A stretch of DNA of 64,000 bases from Prochlorococcus sp. AG-363-C20 (GTDB lineage Bacteria > Cyanobacteriota > Cyanobacteriia > PCC-6307 > Cyanobiaceae), in NCBI GenBank assembly GCA_003280295.1, contig QCFI01000002.1:62001-126000 (forward strand), written 5' to 3'. The position numbers were made by a program, and so were the translations under genes. Below, one piece after another: positions 7,628 to 16,119 of the stretch (the first letter of the stretch is position 1; every line of letters starts with the position of its first letter). A model generated the notes under the pieces. That model searched no databases. It was not told the origin of the DNA and saw only the letters and a program-made list of their open reading frames with translations.

Positions 7628-8332
7628 TCAGTTCTGAGGAAGTTTTTGCAGATCTTCCATAGACCCCATAACCACTAAAACATGACTTTTTTTAAGAACA
7701 TATGAAGCAGGTGGATTGACGGTTAAACCCTTTGTTGGCCCTGCAGCAAGAACATTAACTAAAAAATTCTTTCTAAGATTAAGATCACGAAGAGAACGGC
7801 CTACAAAAACTGCAGGCACCTTGATCTCATCAATACCAATCTGATCATCCAATTCTAAACGCTCAATAAGATTGGGGCGAACCAGCTCTAGACCCAATCT
7901 TTCCCCTTGCATCTTTGAAGGAAACACAACTCGATCAGCTCCTACTCTTTTCAACATCTTTTCGTGCAAATCACTAGTAGCGCGTGCAATTACCTGCCTA
8001 ACTTTGCTTCCCTCAGTATCTTTTGCAATCAAAGTAGTTGTAATACTGGCTTCAATTGGTTCACTAATTCCAACAACAACTGTACCCATTTCTAATACGC
8101 CAGCTGCTCTCATAGATTCCTCATCAGTGGAATCAACTACCCTCGCCTCAATTGATGGTTCCAACACACGTAATTCATCAATGGCTTTCTCCGAAGAATC
8201 GACAGCTAAAACCTCTGAACCATTTCGAATCAGTTCTCTGCATACAGCACTACCAAAACGACCTATCCCAACAACAGCAAAGCCAAGCTGTTCCGTATCC
8301 TTTTTAGGAGACCACTGCCACCAGTCATTCAT
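7628..8332 (-). CDS. ktrA: K+ uptake regulatory subunit (RCK/TrkA family)
   Basis: A 234-residue cytoplasmic RCK protein. The N-terminal Rossmann domain begins with FAVVGIGRFGSAVCREL (residues 17-33), the nucleotide-binding glycine motif, followed by an acidic end of strand 2 (EVLAVDSSE). A TrkA_C domain occupies about residues 150-230 (LDDQIGIDEIKVPAVFVG). KtrA forms an octameric ring under the KtrB dimer and gates it in response to ATP/ADP. It follows ktrB by 23 bases on the same strand, supporting a shared transcript and complex. Confidence 0.9.
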   Translation of the reverse strand: MNDWWQWSPKKDTEQLGFAVVGIGRFGSAVCRELIRNGSEVLAVDSSEKAIDELRVLEPSIEARVVDSTDEESMRAAGVLEMGTVVVGISEPIEASITTTLIAKDTEGSKVRQVIARATSDLHEKMLKRVGADRVVFPSKMQGERLGLELVRPNLIERLELDDQIGIDEIKVPAVFVGRSLRDLNLRKNFLVNVLAAGPTKGLTVNPPASYVLKKSHVLVVMGSMEDLQKLPQN

Positions 8333-8355
8333 TGCTTGTCCTCAACAAATCAAAT

Positions 8356-9759
8356 TTAGACATAGAGATCCTCACGCGGATAACCAATTCGATTGTGTTG
8401 TTGCAACTTACCTTTATTCAAAGCTTCCCAAATTGCACTTAGCAATAGCAAAATGCCAAGTCTGCCAACAAACATTCCAACAATAAGAACAATTTGACCA
8501 AAATGGCCAAGTTGCTTTGTAACACCAACATCAAAGCCAACTGTGGCAAAAGCCGATATACAAGTAAACAGCATTTCTAAAAATGAAAAAGGGGTTACCT
8601 CACCCAAGTCGCTAGAAATACTAAGCAACATCGCCATCACGAGAACAAAAAGAATCGAGCCAACAGTGATACCAACAGCCTTTAAAACAACCTTGTCAGA
8701 AATTTGACGATTACGTATCACTACATCTTGCTGGCCTCGCAAAGTTGAGCGGGTAGCAGCCATAAGAGCAGCCAAAGTTGTAGTTTTAATTCCTCCCCCA
8801 GTTCCTCCTGGGCTGGCTCCTATGAACATCAATGCCATTATTAATAAAAGACCTGACTCCGAAATACTTTCAACAGACAAAGGCATATTTGTAAAGCCAG
8901 CCGTCCTTGCACTGACTGACTCAAAAAGTGCTGTAACTAAGCGCTCTGGCCAGCTTAGATCAGAAAAAAAATTTCCTTGGCCTAACGACTCAGTAATCAT
9001 CAAGCCAAGAGTTCCAAGACAAAGCAAAAAGAAGGATGTACGAAGAACTAAACGGGTATGAAGACTCAACCTTCGTCGATGAAAACTTTTTCGATTACTC
9101 CAAAGATCACTGGTAACTCTCCAGCCCAAGCCACCAAGAACTATCAAAAAGATAATTACAAGATTTACTACCCAATTAGATCGATATGTCTCCATGCTGT
9201 CCGACCACAAACCAAAGCCTGCGTTGTTGTAAGCAGAAATACTGTGAAAAATAGATGCCCATATCCTGTCTCCTGTATTGGAAATTTCATAAAATCCAAA
9301 ACAATAAAGAACAATTGCCCCTAGCAGAATCAATACTGCAGCCGTAAAAGCAATACCTCTAAAAGTTCTACCTACTCCACCAACACCAAATTCATCAAGG
9401 GTCTTTCCTCGGTCAAGACGACACCTCAGTTCAGTACCACTAACTACAAAACCTTGCAAAAAAGTGGTGATAGCCATCAAGCCAAGGCCACCAATAAGAA
9501 GCATTACTGCAAGAAAAATCTGACCATATATCGTCAAATCTCGGCCTACATCAATGATTGTCAACCCAGTTACTGTTAACGCAGATGTAGCTGTAAAAAG
9601 AGCTTCCCATAAACCAACATCTGAAGTTGAGCAAATTGGGGTCGCAAGTATCAAAGTACTTAGAAAGATTATGATCAAACCTGTAACCACAGTGAACTGA
9701 GGGACCGTCAAGCGCCGGTACCATCCCTGAGTACGAGAAACAGCTTTAGAAAAAGGCAA
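8356..9759 (-). CDS. ktrB: Na+-dependent K+ transporter, membrane subunit
   Basis: A 467-residue polytopic membrane protein of the Trk/Ktr/HKT superfamily. It has repeated pore-loop segments with the selectivity glycines, for example ALFTATSALTVTGLTIIDVG, SISAYNNAGFGLWSD, SVSARTAGFTNMPLSV and CISAFATVGFDVGVT, which correspond to the four P-loops. KtrB dimers conduct K+ with Na+ coupling and are gated by KtrA, encoded next. The DASS-type transporter gene lies upstream on the same strand after 101 bases, a spacer with an imperfect stem-loop (9784-9814). Confidence 0.93.
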   Translation of the reverse strand: MPFSKAVSRTQGWYRRLTVPQFTVVTGLIIIFLSTLILATPICSTSDVGLWEALFTATSALTVTGLTIIDVGRDLTIYGQIFLAVMLLIGGLGLMAITTFLQGFVVSGTELRCRLDRGKTLDEFGVGGVGRTFRGIAFTAAVLILLGAIVLYCFGFYEISNTGDRIWASIFHSISAYNNAGFGLWSDSMETYRSNWVVNLVIIFLIVLGGLGWRVTSDLWSNRKSFHRRRLSLHTRLVLRTSFFLLCLGTLGLMITESLGQGNFFSDLSWPERLVTALFESVSARTAGFTNMPLSVESISESGLLLIMALMFIGASPGGTGGGIKTTTLAALMAATRSTLRGQQDVVIRNRQISDKVVLKAVGITVGSILFVLVMAMLLSISSDLGEVTPFSFLEMLFTCISAFATVGFDVGVTKQLGHFGQIVLIVGMFVGRLGILLLLSAIWEALNKGKLQQHNRIGYPREDLYV

Positions 9760-9860
9760 TGTTTGATTCCTTGTTCAAGAATTCAAAATCACCGATTAAA
9801 ATCAGTGAATTTTGCAGGGCACAATAATTATTCATAAATGTCTGCATAATTTCAATTCAT

Positions 9861-11681
9861 TCAAAATCCTCGGTATTGCCAAAGAATTAATCCCGGAATC
9901 ATCAAAGTCATTAAAACTGTTAATCCAATCCCATACCTAGTCACATCAAAAAAACGATACCTTCCTGGCCCAAAAACCATCAAATTAGTTTGATAACCCA
10001 TTGGTGTCAAAAAAGACTGGCTTGCACCAAACAACACAGTAATCAAAAGAGCTTTTGGCGGTAAATTCAAATTGGAAGCAAGCTGAATGGCAACTGGTGC
10101 AAAAAGAGCAACAGAAGCTGCATTACTAATAAATTGAGTCAATATGGTTGTTGCAAGAAAGATCATCAATAAAGACAAATAAATAGGCAAGCCTTCTAAA
10201 CCAAATTCAAGAATCCGTGCCAAAGAATCTGCAAGGCCAGTATCTTGCATTGCCACACTGAAGCTAGATAGTGAACCCAAAAGAAGAATTACATCAAGCC
10301 GAATAGAGCGTTGCACTTCTGCTGGTCGAATACATCCACCTACCACCATGGCAATGACCGCCAAAAGCACTGCCGCCACAAGAGGTAATGGTGTGATAGT
10401 TGGCACTAAAAGCATAGACAAGGCAATTGCAATAGCTATGGGTTTGCGTCTAGCTGTTGGAAGATCATTTTCTATTTGATCAAGTACAAGCAAATCATTA
10501 TTTGCCTGTAAGCCACGAATAGAATCCAAAGGAGCTTGGAGCAATAAAACATCTCCTTCTCGCAAGACAGCTTGACCAAGTCTTTCTTGAACTGTCTGCT
10601 GACCACGTCTTAACGCTAAAACAGTTGCATTATGCCGTTGACGAAATCGAAGTTCACGCAAACTGGCTCCAGCAAGAGTAGAACCTGACGGAAGAAGAAC
10701 TTCAACAATTTTTTGACCTTCGCCAGAGAAAGATTTGGATGAGTTAAATTTATCTTTCGACTGTTTTTGAGCTAACTGAACTGTATGTTCCTGTTGCAAT
10801 CGAAGTAAATCTGAGCGAGTAACTCGAAGTAACAAGCGATCGCCTGGTTCAATCGTGCGATCCGCTAAAGGTGGAAGAAATTTTTCTATTCCCCTCTGAA
10901 GTTCTAACACATCAACGTCAAAACGACGCTGTAATCGACTGTTATGAAGTGATTGGCCAACTAGATTTGAATTAAAAGGAATAGTAACTTCTGTAAAATA
11001 CCCAATTTGATCAATACTTCCTACAAGTTGATTGTCATTTCTACCTCGATCTGGCAACAAACCTTTGGGGGCTAACAACATATAAAAAGTACCAACAAGC
11101 CAAATTGGAACACCAATTGCTGTAAAACTAAATAACTCTAAAGAACCATATCCTAATTGCTCACTTATATCACTAACAAGGAGATTCACTGAACTTCCCA
11201 ACAAAGTTAAGGTTCCACCTAAAACTGTTGCAAACGAAAGAGGCAGCAAGACTCGCGACGGAGACAATTTTCTTCGAATACACCAGGCTTCTATCACTGG
11301 CAACAATGAAGCAACAACAGGTGTGTTAGGCACAACTCCGGAAATAGGAGCAACAACCAACCCCAACAAAGCAATTAAACGGCGTGGTGTACGAATACGT
11401 TCAGAGGCAATTAATTCTCTAAGACGATCCAATGCTCCACTTCTAAACAAAGCTGCAGAAACTGCAAATAAACCCATCAAAGTGATAAGAGCAGGACTAC
11501 CAAAGCCCGCCAAGGCTTTTTGAGGTGTCAGCACACCAGTAGCCATTAACAAAGCCAAGCTCAATAATCCAGTTAACTCGGTAGCTAATGCATTACTTAT
11601 GAAAAGCACTACAGCCAACAACAACACTCCAAGCGTGATTAGCGCTTGCGGGTTCTCAAGAACAACACTAACTTCATTCAT
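9861..11681 (-). CDS. SLC13/DASS-family transporter with two RCK_C domains
   Basis: A 606-residue protein. About 180 residues of membrane helices come first, followed by a soluble insert with two TrkA_C (RCK_C) domains (about residues 225-295 and 325-395, each with the PGDRLLLR or EGDVLLLQ pattern), then more membrane helices ending with FISNAASVALFAPVAIQLA and FGASQSFLTPMGYQTN. This is the SLC13-like sodium/anion symporter architecture with regulatory inserts; related cyanobacterial and algal proteins transport sulfate. Substrate is not provable from sequence, but cysH lies 1.8 kb away. Its start overlaps the hflX stop (ATGA), so the two are translationally linked. Confidence 0.85.
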   Translation of the reverse strand: MNEVSVVLENPQALITLGVLLLAVVLFISNALATELTGLLSLALLMATGVLTPQKALAGFGSPALITLMGLFAVSAALFRSGALDRLRELIASERIRTPRRLIALLGLVVAPISGVVPNTPVVASLLPVIEAWCIRRKLSPSRVLLPLSFATVLGGTLTLLGSSVNLLVSDISEQLGYGSLELFSFTAIGVPIWLVGTFYMLLAPKGLLPDRGRNDNQLVGSIDQIGYFTEVTIPFNSNLVGQSLHNSRLQRRFDVDVLELQRGIEKFLPPLADRTIEPGDRLLLRVTRSDLLRLQQEHTVQLAQKQSKDKFNSSKSFSGEGQKIVEVLLPSGSTLAGASLRELRFRQRHNATVLALRRGQQTVQERLGQAVLREGDVLLLQAPLDSIRGLQANNDLLVLDQIENDLPTARRKPIAIAIALSMLLVPTITPLPLVAAVLLAVIAMVVGGCIRPAEVQRSIRLDVILLLGSLSSFSVAMQDTGLADSLARILEFGLEGLPIYLSLLMIFLATTILTQFISNAASVALFAPVAIQLASNLNLPPKALLITVLFGASQSFLTPMGYQTNLMVFGPGRYRFFDVTRYGIGLTVLMTLMIPGLILWQYRGF

Positions 11682-13375
11682 ATTGACTTTTCATTGATTG
11701 ATTCAAGGCTAGTTCTAGGTCCTATGTCCCAGAATTGTCCTTGAAGCCAATGACGTAGGCCTTGTAAACCTGCTCCAGAAGTAGCCGAAACATAAATCAC
11801 TTGCTTATAAAGTCTGTTAATTGCGTCAAGTGAACTACTTTCACAACAATCAATCTTATTTGCAACTACTTGGCGATTGGAATTTGCTCCAAGAGAGTCA
11901 AGAAAATCGTTCACAGTGTCCAATTGAAATTGCCAATCAGGGTTCGAAAGGTCCACCAATAGCAGTAATAAATCAGCCTCAAGAGTTTCCTCTAGAGTTG
12001 CTTGAAAAGCCTCTATTAAAGGAGCAGGTAATTCGCGAATAAAACCCACTGTATCTGTAAGCAAAAGTTGATTAGGTGCCGAACCAGTCTGTGGCAAAAT
12101 CAATCGTCTGGTTGTGGGATCTAAAGTCGCAAACAGTTTATTTTCAGCTAAGATTTGACTCTGCACACTCAAACCACACAAAGCATTAAGAAGAGAAGAT
12201 TTACCTGAATTGGTATAGCCCACTAATGCAGCACGAGGTAAAGCCTGTCTCGCATTTCTAAGTTGAAAACGATGTTTTTTGATCTGTTTCAAATTCCTCC
12301 CCAAACGCTCTATACGAGCATCAATTACACGTCGATCTTTTTCTAATTGGGTTTCACCAGGACCTCTAGTACCTATCCCACCACCCTGCCTCGAAAGACT
12401 CTTACCACGACCAATAAGCCTTGACTTTCGATAATGAAGTTGAGCAAGTTCAACTTGAAGACGCCCTGTTGAGCTAGAAGCTCTCTGAGCAAAAATATCA
12501 AGAATTAATTCGCTCCTATCCAAAACAGGGCAAGCTAAAAAACGCTCTATATTTCTAGCCTGAAGTGGTGTAAGTTCTCGATCTGTAATCACTAAAGACG
12601 CTTTTTCTTTCCTAACTTCTAATGCAACTTCTTGTAATTTCCCAACACCCCAAATTGTTTGTGGGTTAAAAGTTCCTTGTTTTTGACGCGCTACAGCTAC
12701 CGTATAAGCCCCCGCACTCCTCACTAAGCCCTCTAACTCAGATAAATGGCGTTCACTTCTAATTACATCTTTACAAGTAAGCATTAAAAGCAAAACTCGT
12801 TCTCTTGAATCAAGTAAAGGAATAATTTTCTTCTGTTCAGGCTTATTAGTCTGATTTTGTCTTGTACAAAGTGTTGCCAAATCATTTCCTTCAAAAAGTC
12901 TCCAGCCTATATTTTCACTGTGATCAAGCATCCATAAAGATGCTGGTCTGATTCCACTAGAATCTCTAAAAGGAGAAAATAATAACCAAAAATCTGGGGC
13001 TAGATCTAGCGCAACAATTGAATCTTTTTTATCTGGATAAAGAGCTTTTCGTTGGTCATGAAAAGGACAACTAATAAGGCGAAGATTTTTCACTTTACGT
13101 CGTCGTCCCTCAGGAATATGAGATAAGAGTTGACCAGACTGATCCAAAGGACCAGCCCAAAGAAGACGACTTAATCCATTGCTATCAATTACTAAATGAA
13201 GAGATTCCTTTAAAGCAATAACTTCTTCTGCAAGGGTCTCAAGAATTAACTGATCAGCAATTTCCGAGACTGGATGTCTTTTATGCAAAAGCGCTTCAAG
13301 ACGACGATGCTGGGAAGGTCTGAGTCCCTTAATCTTGCCTTTGAGATGGGCCTGTTTCAATTGTCTAATAAACAA
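11678..13375 (-). CDS. hflX: GTPase HflX
   Basis: A 565-residue protein of the HflX family, ribosome-binding GTPases that split stalled or heat-damaged 70S ribosomes. The glycine-rich connector GRGKSLSRQGGGIGTRGPGE and the G1 motif GYTNSGKSSL (about residues 385-394) are present, with G3 in LLTDTVGFIREL and G4 as VANKID. The N-terminal domain is longer than in E. coli, as in other cyanobacteria. No ATG is available at the 5' end: TTG at 13375 is the likely start, though a downstream TTG is also possible. The stop overlaps the start of the DASS-type transporter gene. Confidence 0.92.
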   Translation of the reverse strand: MFIRQLKQAHLKGKIKGLRPSQHRRLEALLHKRHPVSEIADQLILETLAEEVIALKESLHLVIDSNGLSRLLWAGPLDQSGQLLSHIPEGRRRKVKNLRLISCPFHDQRKALYPDKKDSIVALDLAPDFWLLFSPFRDSSGIRPASLWMLDHSENIGWRLFEGNDLATLCTRQNQTNKPEQKKIIPLLDSRERVLLLMLTCKDVIRSERHLSELEGLVRSAGAYTVAVARQKQGTFNPQTIWGVGKLQEVALEVRKEKASLVITDRELTPLQARNIERFLACPVLDRSELILDIFAQRASSSTGRLQVELAQLHYRKSRLIGRGKSLSRQGGGIGTRGPGETQLEKDRRVIDARIERLGRNLKQIKKHRFQLRNARQALPRAALVGYTNSGKSSLLNALCGLSVQSQILAENKLFATLDPTTRRLILPQTGSAPNQLLLTDTVGFIRELPAPLIEAFQATLEETLEADLLLLLVDLSNPDWQFQLDTVNDFLDSLGANSNRQVVANKIDCCESSSLDAINRLYKQVIYVSATSGAGLQGLRHWLQGQFWDIGPRTSLESINEKSI

Positions 13376-13483
13376 TTGGACGAATATGGAAATTAAGAAG
13401 TCAAAAAGGCCATAGTTGGAAGGCCTGAGATTATGTTGGGAGCTTAAACAAGCATTTAAAACGCGACATTAGTTGTTGAGGAG

Positions 13484-14269
13484 ATGACTAACAAACCCCA
13501 ATCGCAAACTTCTGAAACTAAGCCTAATGAAGAAGTGGATATATCCACGAAGCTCCCTATCCCTATTCAGGAAGCACGAATTTATTTAAGTAATCTGCGT
13601 GCTGAAGAACGCCTTGCTTGGGCCTATGAACAATTTGATGCAAACTTTGTCCTAACAACAAGCTTCGGAATTCAATCTGCTGTTCTTCTCCACATGATCC
13701 ATATGCTCAAAGGTGGATCAAAAATCCCCGTAATATGGATTGATACAGGTTACTTACCTGCTGAAACGTATTGCTATGCCGAGAAACTCAACAATAAATT
13801 TGATCTCAATCTAAAGGTAACTCAAAGTGCTATTTCACCCGCAAGGATGGAAGCTTTGTATGGCAAACTTTGGGAAACAAACTCAGTTGAAGATATCGAA
13901 AAATACCACTTCCTTCGCAAAGTAGAGCCACTGGAAAAAGCCCTTAATGATCTGACGGTTCAATGTTGGGCCAGTGGCGTTCGAGGTAGTCAAACTGATC
14001 ATCGACGCTCAATGAATTTGATAGATCCAATTAATGGACGTCTTTCATTAAGACCTCTTCTCGAATGGACTCAAAAGGATGTGTTTTATTACATGCAGAA
14101 AAATGGATTACCTCAACACCCACTTTTTAAAAAGGGATACTCAACTGTTGGGGACTGGCACTCCAGTTCACCAGAGGGTAATGCAGCACAAGGAAGAAAT
14201 ACTCGATTCAAAGGACTCAAACAGGAATGTGGCATACATGTCCAGGGCACTTTTGGAGAAGGTATCTAA
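13484..14269 (+). CDS. cysH: Phosphoadenylyl-sulfate reductase
   Basis: A 261-residue reductase that converts PAPS to sulfite with thioredoxin or glutaredoxin in assimilatory sulfate reduction. PP-loop-like motifs (TTSFGIQSAVLLHMI, VIWIDTGYLPAETY) and the C-terminal catalytic motif ECGIHVQG are present. The CC...CXXC cysteines that bind the [4Fe-4S] cluster of APS-type reductases are absent: where those enzymes have a Cys-Cys pair before RKVEPL, this has HFLRKVEPL. It should therefore be the PAPS-specific, cluster-free form. A good ribosome-binding site (GAGGAG) precedes ATG. It overlaps nothing but ends 3 bases before coaX. Confidence 0.93.
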   Translation: MTNKPQSQTSETKPNEEVDISTKLPIPIQEARIYLSNLRAEERLAWAYEQFDANFVLTTSFGIQSAVLLHMIHMLKGGSKIPVIWIDTGYLPAETYCYAEKLNNKFDLNLKVTQSAISPARMEALYGKLWETNSVEDIEKYHFLRKVEPLEKALNDLTVQCWASGVRGSQTDHRRSMNLIDPINGRLSLRPLLEWTQKDVFYYMQKNGLPQHPLFKKGYSTVGDWHSSSPEGNAAQGRNTRFKGLKQECGIHVQGTFGEGI

Positions 14270-14271
14270 CA

Positions 14272-14982
14272 GTGTCAGCATTGAGCTGTTGTTTATTAAT
14301 CGGTAATAGTCGATGGCATTGGGCATTCAAAAAAACTGATAAATGGGAATACCTCCATACAACACCTGATCCCAAAAGAATTGAATCACTTGAAATGCCA
14401 ATCGTGGCATGGGCAGCAGTTGGTCCACTACCAAAGAATATTTATTTGAATCCTGCAAAGCGTCTGACAACAAAAGATATTCCCCTGAAAGAATTGCCTC
14501 CTTGGTTAGGAATTGATAGAGCCCTAGCAGGATGGAAAGCCTTCAAAAAAGCAAAATCCATTGGGACAAATTCCTCTGGATTATTAGTGGCTGATGCTGG
14601 CACTATTTTAAGCCTTACTCGAATATCAGCCAATGGAGAGTTTGCCGGTGGACAGTTGATTGCTGGATTACGCCTGCAGCTATCTGCCATGGCTAATGGA
14701 GCCAAAAACCTTCAAAATCCCGGGACTAGTTCCTTTCCTCCTGATCAATTCCCAATCGCAACTGCTGAAGCCATGCAAAGAGGCAGCCTTCAAGCCTTAA
14801 TAGGAACGCTTATCGAAGCAACACACGAAACAAATATGCCACTTTGGTTATGTGGAGGTGATGCTCCTATTCTGATCGAAGAACTAAAAAAACGTAACGC
14901 ACAAGTTCGCCATTACCCCAATCTTGTCTTAGAAGGAATGGTAGAGATACAACAACAAATCAAACAAGACCAAGATCTTTAA
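14272..14982 (+). CDS. coaX: Type III pantothenate kinase
   Basis: A 236-residue protein read from GTG 14272; the open frame extends up to 14227 but that would overlap cysH, and the family motif LLIGNSRWHWA, the phosphate-binding loop, begins within 10 residues of the GTG. Later motifs match CoaX: GIDRALAGWKAF, VADAGTILSLTRI and FAGGQLIAGLRLQ. Type III kinases phosphorylate pantothenate in the first committed step of CoA synthesis and need a monovalent cation. It follows cysH by 2 bases, so is likely translationally coupled, and its 3' end overlaps the convergent prxQ gene by 23 bases. Confidence 0.88.
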   Translation: MSALSCCLLIGNSRWHWAFKKTDKWEYLHTTPDPKRIESLEMPIVAWAAVGPLPKNIYLNPAKRLTTKDIPLKELPPWLGIDRALAGWKAFKKAKSIGTNSSGLLVADAGTILSLTRISANGEFAGGQLIAGLRLQLSAMANGAKNLQNPGTSSFPPDQFPIATAEAMQRGSLQALIGTLIEATHETNMPLWLCGGDAPILIEELKKRNAQVRHYPNLVLEGMVEIQQQIKQDQDL

Positions 14983-15427
14983 TAATCTCATCAGCCATGC
15001 TATCTGCCTTTACTTTAAGATAAATAGCTTCAATTTTCCCTGTGGAATCAATTACAAAAGTATGTCTCATCATTCCCATATATTCTCTTCCCATAAACTT
15101 CTTCAAGCCATAACTCTCATAAGAAGTGGCAACAGGACAAGGCTCTTTATCAGTTAAAAGAATAAAAGGCAGTTGATACTTATTAATGAATTTCAAATGA
15201 GATGAAGCACCATCCTTACTAATTCCAAGAACCTTAATTTGATTTGCCTCCAAAACTTCCCATCTATCACGAAAGTTACAGGCTTCCTTTGTGCAACCAG
15301 GAGTCTGATCTTTCGGATAAAAGTAGATAACAACTCGCTGACCTCTAAATGATGACAGAGTTATTGAAATGTCATCCTGGTTAGGGAGAGTGAAATCTGG
15401 TGCTGAATCACCAATTTGCAGGGTCAT
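14960..15427 (-). CDS. bcp: Thiol peroxidase, BCP/PrxQ peroxiredoxin
   Basis: A 155-residue peroxiredoxin that reduces peroxides using thioredoxin. The active site KDQTPGCTKEACNFRD contains the peroxidatic Cys and the resolving Cys five residues later, the PrxQ/BCP pattern. ATG 15427 is chosen because the family begins with MTLQIGDSAPDFTLPNQ; the open frame extends 25 codons further but those residues overlap the divergent gene and lack family similarity. Together with the phosphopantetheinyl transferase start at 15433 this leaves only 5 bases between divergent start codons. Confidence 0.92.
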   Translation of the reverse strand: MTLQIGDSAPDFTLPNQDDISITLSSFRGQRVVIYFYPKDQTPGCTKEACNFRDRWEVLEANQIKVLGISKDGASSHLKFINKYQLPFILLTDKEPCPVATSYESYGLKKFMGREYMGMMRHTFVIDSTGKIEAIYLKVKADSMADEIIKDLGLV

Positions 15428-15432
15428 TGCCA

Positions 15433-16101
15433 ATGGTTGATGCAAGGGAAACAAGCCTACTTGCACTTTGGTTCTTTCCAATGCAAGCTCCTCTAAAGCC
15501 AATTACACAAAAAGAAGCCAGATACGCTGAACAATTTTCAACAAAACGCTCAATGCAATTCCATCATTCGAGGGGTTATGTACGTGAAGCATTATCTGAA
15601 CTCTGGAAAGTACCTGCATTAGAAATCCCCTTACAGGCTGCACCAGGCAAAGCTCCCAAGCTTGCAAAAGGCTGGGGGAACGTAAGTTTTAGTCATTGTT
15701 CTGATGGGCTATTTATTGGCTGGTCTCCTAAAAGAATTGGAGTCGATCTAGAAAGAGCCGATAGATGTTTTAAGGCAGAACAAGTAACAAAGCGATATTT
15801 CTCAGAGCAAGAGAAAAAAGATCTCAGCCATCTGAATCAAGAAGAGCTACGTGCGGCAGTTCTTCAAAAATGGGTCATTAAAGAAGCTGCAATCAAATGG
15901 CAAAGGGGAAAGCTTGCTGCAGACTTTTCAAAATGGAGCTTTTGTGAAAAGTCCCATCTAGCGATTCATCAATCATTAGGGCATAAAGTAGGGCTGCATA
16001 GAATTCAATTTAATTCTTGGTATATGGCAGTTGCATTTGATAAGAAAATCCACACAAATCCACCAATTATATGCAAATTTAATATAAAAAATACCTACTA
16101 A
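15433..16101 (+). CDS. 4'-phosphopantetheinyl transferase (Sfp/HetI-like)
   Basis: A 222-residue enzyme from ATG 15433; a GTG at 15400 would add 11 residues but overlap prxQ. It transfers the phosphopantetheine arm of CoA to carrier proteins such as the acyl carrier protein. The Sfp family motifs are visible: FSHCSDG, the Mg-binding GVDLERADR and WVIKEAAIKWQRG (WxxKEA). Picocyanobacteria usually have one Sfp-type enzyme serving fatty-acid synthesis. It converges on rarA. Confidence 0.88.
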   Translation: MVDARETSLLALWFFPMQAPLKPITQKEARYAEQFSTKRSMQFHHSRGYVREALSELWKVPALEIPLQAAPGKAPKLAKGWGNVSFSHCSDGLFIGWSPKRIGVDLERADRCFKAEQVTKRYFSEQEKKDLSHLNQEELRAAVLQKWVIKEAAIKWQRGKLAADFSKWSFCEKSHLAIHQSLGHKVGLHRIQFNSWYMAVAFDKKIHTNPPIICKFNIKNTY

Positions 16102-16119
16102 ATAATTGCATAGATTGAA

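Noticed and set aside
9784-9814. Imperfect stem-loop between the DASS transporter gene and ktrB
   Set aside because: Mismatch, bulge and no T-run; too weak to call a terminator or attenuator.
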